NCBI GenBank assembly: GCA_963978905.1
Contig: OZ022260.1
Span: 14,931,725-14,995,724, forward strand
From: Trichostrongylus colubriformis
Lineage: Eukaryota; Nematoda; Chromadorea; Rhabditida; Trichostrongylidae
DNA: 64,000 nt
Direction of reading: 5' to 3'
Made by a program: the position numbers and the translations under genes. Below, one piece after another: positions 1 through 11,319 of this stretch (position 1 is its first letter; every line of letters begins with the position of its first letter). The notes beneath the pieces were generated by a model. It was not told the origin of the DNA. It searched no databases and worked only from the letters and a program-made list of their open reading frames with translations.

Positions 1-137
1 GAGTTTCGCCTTTTGTGCTCTCCTTTCCGAATGTTTGCTTTCCACTTCAAGTCCTGATCCACGTTGTCTCGGCAACCCTTTCATAACGAAGTTGTAGTGC
101 TCAAATTTTGGAGGAAACACACGAGCCTTTAAAACCA

Positions 138-402
138 ATGAATCGTAATGAGTTTGTGGAACGGAAGAACAAGTCAATCAATCAGATGTATAATAGGCAT
201 AGGATGGAGGCCAGCTCTCTCTTCGGTCTACAGGTAGCATTTGCAAACAGGCGCGCTGCTCTTGTGAGTCATTCTTCTAGGACATTTTCAGCGGGACATG
301 TGGTTGTGTGAGGCTCGCCGTCGCGGCATTGAGGTGAATCCAGAATGCATAAAGGAATGTGTTCCGATGGTGAAAGTTGAGAAGATGGATTTCCCCTACT
401 AA
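138..402 (+). CDS. Small basic protein, 68 aa, function unknown (2 exons)
   Basis: Two exons, 138-233 and 292-402, join in phase 0 across a 58-nt intron (CAG|GTAGCA donor, ATTTTCAG acceptor) and end at TAA 400-402. The product is about 68 aa, rich in Arg, Lys, Met and Glu, with motifs MNRNEFVERKNKS near the start, RDMWLCEARRRG in the middle and KMDFPY at the C-terminus. The in-frame ATG at 138 is the first after a TAA at 84-86. A longer form spliced from an exon left of the window is possible. An AATAAA signal follows at 615. No signal peptide or membrane segment is visible. I do not recognise the family. The clean small intron and stop-free joined frame favour a real gene, which lies head to tail with EMC8/9. 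Confidence 0.55.
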
Positions 403-614
403 AATTTAAAATTTTCTTGTAATGGAATTATATTGACTAACTTGTGATACGAGTCACTGTCGAACTTATCAGTTTACTCCTAACTTGTGTACCATGCCCT
501 GATCTTTTTTATCTATCATTCATAATTATCACTGTTATATTTTATGTTATTTGATAAGATCTTCTTATTTATTGTTTCCCAGTTGTTGACTGTGATCTTG
601 AGAACTGTTGTTCA

Positions 615-620
615 AATAAA
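615..620 (+). promoter_or_regulatory. Poly(A) signal of the 68-aa gene
   Basis: Canonical AATAAA about 210 nt after the stop codon, in an AT-rich 3' flank. The stretch 403-811 otherwise holds no recognisable gene. An acceptor-like TTATTTCTAG ends near 741, about 70 nt before the EMC8/9 ATG, and could receive a spliced leader. Confidence 0.45.
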
Positions 621-811
621 GGTTTCTCTTAACCTTCGATTCTTTGTTTGATCAGTGCGGTTGATTGACACAGCTACCGTATTTATTGCATACTTGTTAC
701 TGTTGTAGACATTGATTGAATCCGTTGTTTGGAGATTATTTCTAGTTCGAAGATAAGGTGAGCAGAATATTGTGAGTCGAAGCTCTCGAAGTACATCCAC
801 ATACTCTTGGG

Positions 812-3800
812 ATGACTGTCGATGTAGCGCCCGTGCCGTACTCTACTATCATCTTACACTGTTTGAAATATCCCCACAGTGGAGTGTACGGTATTCTGCT
901 TGGCTCAAAGACGGGTAATACGATCAAGGTGACTTTATTGTGTTTCCATATATGTTTCCTTTTTGTTTTATTGTGCAGTGATGATGGGTGTGTACCCTTG
1001 TGTCGGGATGCCGCACTGCGGCATGTCGCAACCGAGGCAATGCGGACGAGCTTAAGGCACCATGTTGTTGGGTCCCGAAGCGATTAGAAGTCAATTACGT
1101 ATCACACCCTAGCATTAGGCCGCGGTCATACTTTACGTGTCTGCGGCAGGGCAGGGCGTGGCCGCGTATCTTGCGTCTCCAGACTGCCTCGTTGCCTGCG
1201 TCATCTCTGCACCTCCCCCGTGCCACTCTCTCTCACAGGCAGCGAGAGAGAGTGGCACGGGGGAGGTGCAGAGATGACGCAGGCAACGAGGCAGTCTGGA
1301 GACTCAAGATACGCGGCCACGCCCTGCCGCAGACAACGCAAAGTATGACCGCGGCCTTACGTTGTAGTCGTTTTGAGACCCAACTACCGCGACGCGCATA
1401 GCTCGCACACCCTGTGTTGCACGCCGCTCGTCGTCGTGCGGCTTCCCGATGTAAGGGTACACACCCAGTGATGATGATGTATCATGTCAAGTGTGCCGAA
1501 GGTTTTTATCATAGTATTCACTGATGACCCCAGGTTAGCTTTAGGCCCTAGCCATATCAGTATGTGAAGTTCCAGTAGTGTAAGCTGAATGAAATATGTG
1601 TTTTTGACAAAAATTTCCTTGTCGAGGTCAAAACTTGGACCGTTCCGAATCTCACTCGAGTCCTCTTACCGAATGATGCTTATAATAACCATTAGAAGCT
1701 TTAACATGTTGGGGGTGGGGTTGATGGGCGACCTGTACATTTTCCTATCTTCCTCTAATACAAATCCCATTAACATTTGGGAACACTGTCATATTTTGAC
1801 CCGTTCACCTTCTTTCCCATTTCTTCAGACCGCGCGAAAAAACTTTTTCGGCGCGCTGCTTCAATTTGTTCTGAGTTGCTCATCTTCACGCTTTCTGGGC
1901 TACAAATTTGACTGTAGCCTTGAAAACATGCTTTTGTAGATCCGTGCCTAACTCAGATTTTCGGATCGCCTTTACACACTAAAACACTTTTTAAACATTA
2001 TCATGCTCAAATTTTTGAAATTAAGGTTTCTGCTGCTGTTCCTATCTCACATGAGTCTTCGCCTCTCGCACCTTCTGTGGAGGTAGCCCTAGCCATTGTA
2101 CATGCCTCTTATCCTAACATCATCGGCGTGTACTATTCAAATCAGAACTATAAGGATAAAAGGTATTCAACGTGAACAACAATTTTTCATGGTTAATATT
2201 AGCTGAATGTTGTACGGGAACTATTGATACGGTCACGCCTTTATCGCACTCAATGTTGCTTCGCAGATGGGCTACGAGGCCACCCGAACGAGCAGCGATA
2301 ACTCACAGATCATCGTTTTACCCACATTGATCCATTAATCGAGTAAAGGTCCATTAATTGAAAGACAGATTAAATGGTTTTATGCTACTCAGCGATGAGT
2401 TAGAGCACAAAAATAAACAAATCTGATATGAGCAGTCTCATATAGCTTTGTTTGTTACGAATCTGCATGCGTCTGCAGTATGCTCCAATCTGAGCGCGAG
2501 TTGGGACCTCTTCAAGATTTCAAGGGTCTCGAATTAAGTAGGAAGTATGGGCGAGTTGTTGTATGAAGTGGTGGCGGAGCTTCCGTATAAAGTTGGTGGG
2601 TGCTCAGGCGCATGCATGTAGGATGGCACAGTTTGCGTGAATGGATTGGCTCAAGCACTAGGAAACATAATAGCACACAAGCACCATGCTCGATAAAACA
2701 AACAGGGGATACAGATTACTCACCACATTGTTCAGATTCCCGTTCTTGACTCTAGTCGGGGTGTAAGATTTGGCCTAAAATCTCTCCCCGAAGCCTTGAA
2801 ATGTCTCGAAATGCCAACTTATGAGTGAAGTCGCCAGAGGGAAGTGGCGAGTGTTCCGTCCGCAAGGGGACCATTCTCTTATCAGCTAAGTTGCTGTCAA
2901 TTTATAGCACAAGTAAGATATTCTGTCCTCTTCCCACTCTATTTTATTTCAGAACGTGTCATATTATCAGAAATTAATGATGTACTTGTGCATTTGGAGT
3001 TCCAGAGTTTATTACTACTACCAATATTACACCTTTTCGTGAAAAGAGTCTGAGCAGGGCCATTTTGAAAAGTTTGTGTAATTGTGAATAGCTTTTTAGA
3101 AAAATTGTCCCACTTATATTGCTTGACTGATTTGCTTTTTTACTCAGCTTATGGATATGTGTGTTTGGGTGACATGATGACCAGTGAGTAAACGCCACTG
3201 ATTGGGGTATAATTAGGTGCGAAAAAGGCAGAGTGGGTCGGACCCATAGTCATCCACCCAATAATTGGGCAAGGCTTTCAGGTGCTGTTTCAGTGATAAG
3301 AAGACGCTTTGAATAGATCATAAAACTGATTCTTTAGTTGGAGTTTTCACTCGAAATTGTGAAGTTAGATTCGCCCATCAAGAGGTTAGTAAAGTGGGGT
3401 TTTGTGCATATCGTTGACGAGATTCCGCAGCAGCTTGCGGAGTGCGGCATGTAGTACAACCCGGGAGACGGTCGTTTGGCGCGGCCCCTTGGAGCTTATT
3501 TGCCAATGGGGCACTGACAAAGCTCCTCCCCTAAGAAGGCTTAGGTAAATCTGGGAGAGTCCAGACGGCCCATGCGCCCCATTGGCAAATTAGCTGCAAG
3601 GGCCGCGCCAAACGACATACACCCGTACAACCCAAAGGCGATTTCCTATGCTATGCCTGAGCAGTGTAATCGCTTCAGGACCCAGCCACACGGCGCGCAC
3701 TTCTAGTTCGCACGGCTCACGCCGTAAGCCCAAAGCCTGCGAAATTCTCTCCTGGAGGTACACCCACTGGGCGTTGCACGGTTTAAAGGGTTTATAGATG

Positions 3801-6800
3801 ATTATACTTGATTTCAGTGAAACTTTGATCAGTGTTCCCGTTCCTGTGTTGCGCATATAATTTTTAAATAACATTTGCAAATGAAAAGAAACGTAATCCT
3901 GCAATGTTCTTCAAGCTTGAATCCCTACGCCGTTCGATTATGCGATAGTGTCACGTCAGTGTGCGGGACGCCGGCCATCCTCGTACAGGTTATCAACTGG
4001 AATCTGAGCCCAGACTGCGAAAGCAATTCCTTAGCTGCTTATTTGAAGGATGGAGAAAATTGGAAAGAAACACGGTAAGCCAAACAAATTTTTTCTTTCA
4101 AGTTGATTTCGTCTTTTCTGGAAGTGGTAAACAGTAATCCTCAGGCTAGTCAAAGGTTATTTCGTTTGAGCTAGTAAAGAGCGTGCTGGTGTCACAGTAG
4201 AAGTATCGGAACGAACTAGATAAGGCGATCACTCGAAAATTTTCTCATGGACTGGTTATATATCAGGCCATCAGTAAGGCCGCGGTCATACTTTGCGATG
4301 CCGGCGGCAGGGCGTGGCTGCGTATGTCAGCGTCTGCACGTGTGCTACCCTGCCTTGTTGCCAGCGTCACTCTGCAGCTCCTCTGTGCCACTCTCCCTCG
4401 CTGCCTGTGAACGCGGCCACGCCCTGGCTGCGTTGAGTATGACCCCGGCCTAACCCAGTACTGCTATTTATATGGACACGGAAGGCAGCGGCACTGAACA
4501 GCGCCTGGCGGAAAGAAGCCTATACATGGTGACTGGTAGGTTTACCCGGATCCTGCTCAGAACAAGAACCGTGAGGTTGTCCGATTTAGGATGTGTGCGT
4601 TAAGCATCTTTATCTTTGAGACAAGTACGCTACCGATTAGTTTTGGATAGACCAAATTATGGAAATTTTGCTTTTATGTGCAGGATTTGACTAGGGACTA
4701 GATTTGAAATCCCGTGCAAAAGATGCTCTACTTGCTACTGTCTATACATGGGAACATTGGCAACGTAGATCGAATGTGTTTTCCTAGAACCAAAAGTTTT
4801 CTTAATCTTTTCGACTTTTATCCAAAAAAATATAGGAAATTCATAATTTATAGTATGATGAACTTAAGCTACTGCCGTTAACGTAGGAGTCGTCTTTGAA
4901 ACCGATTGCATTCCGCGGTTCAGGGTGCAAACTTTCATCAGCTACGAAAAGCGCGTTAATTTTCTATGGATTTCGCTATCCATCTATGCCACCGAAGACA
5001 TTGGCTGATCTTTGCGGTGGTCCTTCTGAACGCTCAGTGGTTTACGGCGAGGCCTTCATTGAAATGGGCATGCTCATCGCGGAATACTGGCTGTAGCTGT
5101 CGAATTCTAAATGTGGTTTCATAGGCACTTATTTCGATTGGACCAGAAAGCCGATTGGATCGGAATATTTCTAACTCACGTATATGCATGCTTTCAACCA
5201 GTAACGAACGGCGATCAGGTTTTTCCATTGGCAACTGACAGTGTCTCGGCGGCACGTTATCGATCCGCTATTCGTATTTGAGTGCTGGTGTGGAACATAG
5301 GCCGGCGAGAATATTTTGCCCTTTGTACGCGGAGAATGTTGAATTTTCCTCAGCACAAGAGGTGCTATCTTGCTTTGTCGGTGCAGGAGCATGCGGATTG
5401 ACGCCGATGTGAAGTTTTTTAACAATTGTATTCAGCAGAATCTGTTTATGGATTGCGCAAAAATTTCCACGTGATAGTTGATCGAGGAATTTTTCGAGGT
5501 GAATAACATCCTATACCGCTACCTTTTGATCTCAAGAAGCGAGTGTCGAGGTTGCTACCAGAACTTATACTGTCTAGTATTTGCTAACAAGTGATGAACT
5601 CCAAATCTTGGGGAAATCATTCGTTTTTCATGCGTGAAGCTACTGATTACTTTGCTCGAAAATCAGGAGCGTTCGTCCAACCCGTGAGCACTGTGTTATA
5701 AATTCATTCTCAAGGCACTCTGCCAGACGCTTTGAAGGCGGCGATCGATTTGACAGCGGAGAAGGGCTAGCAGTATTTTTAAAACTGCTCGTCGTATTGG
5801 TTTTACGCCGGTTGCCGTTAAAAACTTCAAATGCCGATTTAACAAGTTGTACGCTACGCTTGCTATAAGCAGGAGGAATCTGAGACGACCATGCATCGAA
5901 CAGCCTGCGCGAGCGTTGTGTGTGAAAAATGTACGGCAGTGAATCTTGCCATAAATGTCGAATCATTATGAAGTTATGAAGATCACTCCAGCTGCTCCAG
6001 TTTTGATATGCGCCATAGTTCGCCCTAATCCAAGTCCCGAAAGCAAAGCACAACAACATCTTTTTTCATGGATCAGTCCCCCGAAATACTGAAAGGGTGA
6101 CTTGATCTGTCCTCTAACGTTTCCGGTGCTCGGTACATTGTTCTTTGTTCGAATGCACGGGCACCAAAGCGATGCGACTGAAGAACGAAGACCAAACTTA
6201 ATACCTTCAGACCGGTCTTTCCAAAAGTTTCATTTTCCACCCAAACTTGTTTAACACACAGTGTATTCGTCTAAGTAAAAAGCTGAATAAGAGCCAGAAC
6301 CGGATGAAGAGCCAACCATCTGAGAAAAATCATCCAGAACTTGTTGGCGATTAATACATATGGTCGATGTGTACGCAAATGATAGGACCATTTAAAATCT
6401 GAAACGGCCTTAGAATGTGAAAATGCACGATCAGGTTCCTTGTGTTCAATCAAGGCCCTGCATATGGCCGAAGCAGAACGTCTGAATATGCGTAGCCCGC
6501 GAATGGAGCATGCGGAGCGCACTGTAGCTATCTTGCTGGGTATTTTACTTCGTTCCTTACATCTCCACTATTTTTCCAATTTTTTCAGTCTTCCTCTCTC
6601 GCTCTTGTGGCGAGATGGAGAAACAACTGTGAAGATCCCACTTTATTCAAAATAGTTGCGAGTCACTATTGACTGGCTGCGTCAGGGTTCAAGGCCGTCG
6701 CGGAATATTGAGATATATGAATTACTGCCACAACGGTGGCAGGATAATCGGGCAATCATCGAATTTAACAGTTGTATGGAGAGATTGTATCCTGACGATA

Positions 6801-7010
6801 GCACTCTAAACAATAGCTACACAGTTGATTCAGTCTATATTTCAACATTACAGGTTGGACACTTCTTCTGAATCGTTGACAATATTGTCAAGAGCGATTC
6901 ACAACAAGCTTTATCGTACCTTACACGATTTTGAAAATCACCTCGATCGACCTGAATGTGACTTCTACAACACGGGTCTCTCACAAAAACTTGGACAACT
7001 GATTGGATGA
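812..7010 (+). CDS. emc8: ER membrane protein complex subunit 8/9 homologue (4 exons, 189 aa)
   Basis: Exons 812-928, 2026-2162, 3916-4074 and 6854-7010 join in phases 0, 2 and 2 to give 189 aa, close to the usual size of EMC8/EMC9 (UPF0172). Recognisable segments in order are LHCLKYPHSGVYGILLG in exon 1 (the HAxKYPHxxVxGxLLG signature), VPISHESSPLAPSVEVAL in exon 2 (family V-LFH---LAPMLE-AL), PAILVQVINWNLSP in exon 3 and LYRTLHDFENHLD in exon 4 (family YETLVDFDNHLDD). EMC8/9 is a cytosolic MPN-fold subunit of the complex that inserts tail-anchored and multipass proteins into the ER membrane; the family lacks the JAMM metal site. Intron 1 is enlarged by nested MITEs and intron 3 is 2.8 kb. 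AATAAA lies at 7141. The exon 2 acceptor (GAAATTAAG) is weak, so that boundary is least certain. Confidence 0.88.
986..1466. mobile_element. Mutator-like foldback MITE (family B, copy 1) in EMC8/9 intron 1
   Basis: Begins GGGTGTGTACCCTTGTGTCG and ends with the near-inverse AAGGGTACACACCC. It is flanked by an exact 9-bp direct repeat, AGTGATGAT, at 977-985 and 1467-1475, taken as the target-site duplication. Nine-bp duplications with long terminal inverted repeats are typical of Mutator-like elements. No transposase is encoded. A second MITE (1118-1356) is inserted inside it, so this element is the older of the two. Confidence 0.75.
1118..1356. mobile_element. Tourist-like MITE (family A, copy 1), long palindromic dimer
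   Basis: Starts GGCCGCGGTCATACTTT, ends with its inverse, and is flanked by TTA at 1115-1117 and 1357-1359. Three-bp TWA duplications are the mark of PIF/Harbinger-type MITEs. Unlike the other family members (about 173 bp with short inverted ends), this copy is almost entirely one palindrome of about 119-bp arms, apparently two half-elements head to head. Confidence 0.8.
3471..3616. repeat. Inverted repeat, about 40-bp arms, in EMC8/9 intron 2
   Basis: GTCGTTTGGCGCGGCCCCTT at 3471 returns inverted as GGGCCGCGCCAAACGAC at 3600-3616, and the arms extend through a shared motif around GCCCCATTGGCAAAT. The loop is about 60 nt. The following 120 nt resemble family B inner sequence (a GTAATCGCTTC-GGACCCA motif). 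Probably a degenerate foldback element. Confidence 0.6.
4278..4450. mobile_element. Tourist-like MITE (family A, copy 2) in EMC8/9 intron 3
   Basis: A 173-bp standard copy from GGCCGCGGTCATACTTTGCG to GAGTATGACCCCGGCC, flanked by TAA at 4275-4277 and 4451-4453. The interior matches the other copies: a GGCGTGGCTGCG block, a TGCCACTCTCCCTCGCTGCC block and ACGCGGCCACGCCC. Confidence 0.8.
4454..6853. other. Remainder of EMC8/9 intron 3, no supported gene
   Basis: About 2.4 kb of intron. Open frames on both strands (for example 5640-6059 minus) are unconvincing: low-complexity translations, no motif I recognise, and no splice context. A short segment at 6657-6776 reads like the family motif IYE-x5-RW, but the real exon 3 already supplies that region, so I treat it as chance. 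A degenerate retroelement cannot be excluded. Confidence 0.4.
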
Positions 7011-7140
7011 TAATGGTCTCTTTAATTTCACATTCCATTAGTGTTTCAATTGTTATTAAAGTGCCAATGGTTGTTACTTTCAAGTAATTTTCATTACCTT
7101 TAGTACATTTCTTTTCCTCAGCTTTTATGAGTTTTGTATT

Positions 7141-7146
7141 AATAAA
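7141..7146 (+). promoter_or_regulatory. Poly(A) signal of EMC8/9
   Basis: AATAAA 131 nt after the EMC8/9 stop. The convergent NDK gene ends at 7590 on the other strand, leaving about 440 nt between the two 3' ends. No gene is seen in that spacer. Confidence 0.55.
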
Positions 7147-7589
7147 CCATGAGTTGATTTGTTTTGGAAGTCATTACATTATCAGCGGATGCGACTCGAT
7201 TATATGTCGTTACATGTCGCCGTGACGAACAGATCCACACGTCCCAGAAAATATTAGCTAGATCTAATCTAGTTAATCTATTTTTTGAGCAATATTTCCC
7301 ACATTCTACGTCCGATGGTGTGAACGTCACAAGTCCTGGTATCACGGAGTATCCATGACAACCGCCAGCCAACTTAGATGACAACCTACTTAGCAAATTA
7401 TGAAAAAAATACGTCTTGCCCAGAGCTGCCGATCCCATCTTCGAAAACATCGATGGCTTACACAACAAGTAAGAACAGCAACACGGCGGCTGCGACAACT
7501 GTCGTGTGTCCTTTCAGCTAGGCAAAGTAAGACGAGTTTGAAATAGTTTATCTTTTAAACAACGTAACAAAAACACTATGATACCCTCT

Positions 7590-8259
7590 CTACTCATACA
7601 CCCACGAGTTGATGAATGGACTGTCGTAGTCATTGATCTCTTCAGGCTTGAACCAATGCGCAATTTCTCGCCGAGCCGATTCAACTGAGTCGGATCCGTG
7701 ACAGATATTGCGACCAGTCTGGATGCAAAAGTCACCACGGATTGTTCCTGGAGCCGAGGCAAGCGGGTTAGTAGCTCCGAGCATAGAACGTCCCTGCTTG
7801 ACGACGTCCAAACCCTGCCAGACCATTGCCACTACTGGACCTGATGACATGTACTTGATGAGATGTGGGAAGAACGGCTTGTCCTTGAGATCTTGGTAGT
7901 GGACCTGAATCGAAGCGGAGCAGATTTACAAAAAACCACAAAACTTTTGAGTTAAAACAAGCTAACCTCTAGGTGTTGCTTAGATGCGGTTATCATTTTA
8001 AGTGCCACAAGCTTGTAACCACGTTCCTCAAACCGTTGAATGATTTTCCCAACAAGATTCCTAAACAATACCCCTGACATGAATTGGCATCAAATCGCTC
8101 CATAACGCTTGTAACTGACCTGTGAACACCATCAGGTTTTACGGCGATGAAGGTCCTCTCGTTATTGGGCATATTTGGGCAGGAGTCCTTGTCACAAGTG
8201 TTGCTACAGAGTACAGCAGTTGCGGACCCAAGCAGGAGAAGTAGTGACGGCAGGGTCAT
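7590..8259 (-). CDS. ndk-1: Nucleoside diphosphate kinase (3 exons; 153 aa, or 182 aa with N-terminal signal peptide)
   Basis: Minus-strand exons 8259/8172-8120, 8060-7967 and 7904-7590, stop TAG 7590-7592. From the ATG at 8172 the product is exactly 153 aa, the usual group I NDK length. It has [14 protein letters not shown] at the N-terminus, [13 protein letters not shown], the [12 protein letters not shown] block, [20 protein letters not shown] with the catalytic histidine (NICHGSD), and C-terminal INSWVYE. NDK transfers the gamma phosphate between nucleoside tri- and diphosphates through phosphohistidine; it is normally cytosolic and hexameric. The open frame continues upstream to an ATG at 8259, adding 29 residues with a hydrophobic core ([16 protein letters not shown]) that resembles a secretory signal. 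An AG at the end of CTGCTGTACTCTGTAG between the two ATGs could be a spliced-leader site giving the short form. Which start is used is open. Confidence 0.93.
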
Positions 8260-10397
8260 TTCGCAGTAGGCGGGACGAACCGACCGTATTCATCACGAAG
8301 AAATCCTTGCGGGACCCTGTGGCTTCGAAACTTGGCGCGCCGCCAGTCTGCTGCTCAGCTACCAGCTGCGTCAACTTTAATTACTTAGAGATGTAACTCA
8401 TTTCTTCCTTTTGGCAATTTTCATGTCTTAATCTTCTGTGTAGTCCGGATAATGCGAAATTAGTTTTGGAACCCTTTTGTGGGTGCTAAAGTGGGAGGGG
8501 ACATTTCGTTTCCGCGTTGTTGCCTATCTCCAGATTCTAGCTCACAACCATCAATGTGCACACTGCAACATATATTTTTGCCTGTGCTGCAATGGCCTTC
8601 CTTTTTCATTAGCCATCAGTTGAGTGCTTTAGAGGAGTCAATTAAGGTGGGGAGGGAGGGGGGGGGGGGTGAGAGACGCAAAATTCTCGCCGACGTCGAA
8701 GCTCCTTTGCCTACCAAGGCTCTTAGGCTGAAGCAAATGAGACAGATGCTTCGGCCGATGTTTTTCCATGTAGGAGGATTGGATATGAATTTTACCCTAA
8801 ATTTAGAGAGGGAAAGAACTTCGATGTCGGTGAGAAGTTGCTTCCTCCCACTTTAATTGGACCTTTTGGAGTGCGCCCGTAACAAAATTGGCACTTTTCT
8901 TATCGCATGAGTATGTCCTATCGACTTTTTGGCGCGCTTGTTATATAGTGCTGCCAAACATCAAAGTAGCCAAGGAGACGAGAACTTTTGTTCACCCATG
9001 GATTCAAAGAAGCTCTGTATCAATTCAAGAGGAGCACTAAAAATTTCCCTGAATATTTCAACTATTCAATGAAAAAAGTGATAAAGATGATTTGGAGTGC
9101 GACTTCACCTTCACCTAATACATTTGTGCTAACGTTTTCGCTGGCCATGCTATTGTTTTCATCTTTTGAGATAGGATTAGCTTTTTGCGATGGTTAAAAT
9201 GTAAAAAAAATGTAGCGCTGAAGTTCAGACCAAAATTCGGTGCTAATTGTAATTGTAAGCTCTTCTTCCATAGGTTCAGGTAAAGTGGACGCTTTTTGAC
9301 TCACAGTCGTGTCGTCGTATTTCCCACCCCTCTTTATTTATTATACTAGATTTGATTGTGGGGAAGAAACTACGTAGATGTATAGCCTATAATGCCTCCG
9401 TTAATAGAGCGCCAGAATTCCCTCTCTCTATAGAATTCCTGCCTCCCTCCCCCCTCCCCCCCAATACATCGTAACTAGCTCACAGTGGTCTGTTTTTAAG
9501 AAGCGCTTTACGTTTCACGGAATTTAGGAGTCTCTTCGTTCTTCTGATGAAATGTCTAATTTGAAGCATGACACATCTCATGATTGATCATCTGACGCTT
9601 CTCATCTACAGTCAATGAGCTACTTTCTTACACAAAATAATTGTTGCCCACACAGTTCGAGGATAGATAGTTCTATTGTTCGACAATTGGGGTTAGGTCT
9701 TCGTCAAAAACAAGTAGCTAACAATAAGTCAGGCTTACAGGGGTCGTGTACTTGCCTAAAGAGGGACGCTGAAATTTTTTGAAAAGGTTTCACTTATATA
9801 GGATAATGGTTATGCCATTTGTTTCGAATGCATTTCTGAGAAGATTTATATTCTTGTGAAGGGCTGAAGGCTTGTTGTCAAGGGTTTGTGAGGCTAGCGA
9901 AGTGATCCACATTACTTTGTCGAGTTGAAGTAGATCATTAAAACTTGTGTCATAAAGAAAACAAACCGGTTTCACCTTTTCGTAGAGTCTGTTCTTATAT
10001 CGTTTGGAATACTATCAAAGAACTTCGAAAACTCAAATGAGAAAAGATAATTTAAAGTTTCAGAGCAGTTCTGTTGAACATAAACTCTTACTTTTAGTTC
10101 TTTGAACTCTTTGCTGCTGGTTTCTCTCTTGGAATACAAGACCATCCACGTTAATTTATAACGTTTTGGGATGCGCTGCCCATTCCTTTCAGAATCTTCG
10201 CCGCATGAAAATGTATTTGACCATGCAATATCTTGAGGGCATCTATTTACATTACAGTGGCTCATTCTTCTAGCTGATCTTGTACCTATCTCCCCACCTC
10301 GGAAAGATGAAACGCTTAGCTGGCATATGCGGACCGGACGAGGATCGAGAATTAGATGTTCCAACCGTGCGAGTGGTAGCTGTGCCATTCGTCACTA
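8260..10397. other. Intergenic region between NDK and CERT, left part
   Basis: No gene supported. It contains AT-rich sequence, an interrupted poly-G tract near 8660-8672 and a pyrimidine-rich C tract near 9440-9462. Open frames here have no recognisable family or splice partners. The region from about 10130 to 10260 shares motifs with 50640-50720 (for example GGGATGCGC), both just upstream of a SINE, so it may be a decayed mobile element. Confidence 0.4.
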
Positions 10398-10535
10398 TAG
10401 GCCGCCGTCAGGCTTCGCGGTTCCGCACGCGAAGTTGCAGCATTGTACAATCTCAAGGTGGTAGTATCGCGTGCGAAAGTGTGACGTCGCAAAATCGCAA
10501 AAACACAAAATCCGGTGCCTGACAGCGGTCACGCA
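10398..10535 (+). repeat. Dispersed GC-rich repeat, copy 1
   Basis: About 135 bp starting near GGCCGCCGTCAGGCTTCGCG and containing CCGCACGCGAAG and GTATCGCGTGCGA. An inverted, diverged copy lies at 22005-22140 (there read as GGCGTGAAGTTTCGCG and CACACGCGAAG). Probably a non-autonomous DNA element; target duplication not determined. Confidence 0.5.
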
Positions 10536-10619
10536 GTCTTCGCCTACCCGGTTCAAATATGGGAGGTAAAAGTCTGAAAAAAATGTCGTGAGATAACCTC
10601 AGTTAAAAGCAGTTATAAT

Positions 10620-10745
10620 CTGTGCGGAAGTGGTGAGGTGAGAGGTGGTGCGCACTTCCATTCTCATGGCGTGGAGATCAAATCCTGCATGGACGCCCAC
10701 CCAATCCAAAAGCCTTCCATCTCTCTGGGGTCGGTGAATTGGTAT
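10620..10745 (+). repeat. tRNA-derived SINE, copy 1
   Basis: Contains a GTGGTGAGGTGAGAGGTGG segment in the A-box position and GGAGATCAAATCC matching the RNA polymerase III B box, about 50 nt apart. It is followed by a tail shared with the copies at 50.8 and 54.8 kb (CCTTCCATC, GGTCG-TGAATTGGTA-CAGAC). A G run follows at about 10760. No intact tRNA fold, so a SINE and not a gene. Confidence 0.55.
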
Positions 10746-11260
10746 CAGACTAGTTTGAAGGGGGGGGGGGGTGAAAGCGCTCGCTGTCTTGTATATCGGC
10801 TGGCTCCGAAAGTTATTGTATAGGCGAAATCGCATCCATCTGCCACTACTGTTCCGATTGGATCTAGAATGCTCGGCGCGTTTTTATCCCTCAACGTTTA
10901 TGACCTGCGCAAAACTTTAACGATTCGAGGTGTTCCCACAATCAGTATGATAAGGAGCGCAAAGTGCCGCGTCGGGTGGCATGTTTAACCTATTACTCAT
11001 CATGACAGTGGAGAGTCAGTGTTTTCTCACATGACAGTCGCACAAAAGTGACTGGGTTATGGCTTGTTCATTGTTCAGTTTTCCACTTCGAGAAAAGAGA
11101 TCTGGTAGAGATGTTTCTTTGCCGTCCTATTACACGGGTCTTCATTTTCACTCTGACGCTTATTAATTTTTCCATTGTTTTGATGCATTGTATGTATTAG
11201 TGTTAGTAGCGACAAATGCCATCGTGTGCATCTCCGGGGTCGCTACGTTCAACGAACCTG

Positions 11261-11266
11261 TTTCAG
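11261..11266 (+). promoter_or_regulatory. Likely spliced-leader trans-splice acceptor of CERT
   Basis: TTTCAG ends at 11266, 54 nt upstream of the CERT ATG at 11320, with no matching upstream donor. This is the expected position for a nematode trans-splice site. Confidence 0.45.
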
Positions 11267-11319
11267 TGTTTACACACGCCACTTCTAACAAGCCACTACG
11301 TTGACTGCGGTGGTGCTGC

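Noticed and set aside
6657..6776. Segment reading IYELLPQRWQ, resembling an EMC8/9 exon
   Set aside because: Exon 3 (3916-4074) already encodes that part, and it joins directly and in phase to the exon at 6854; this segment has no suitable donor in phase.
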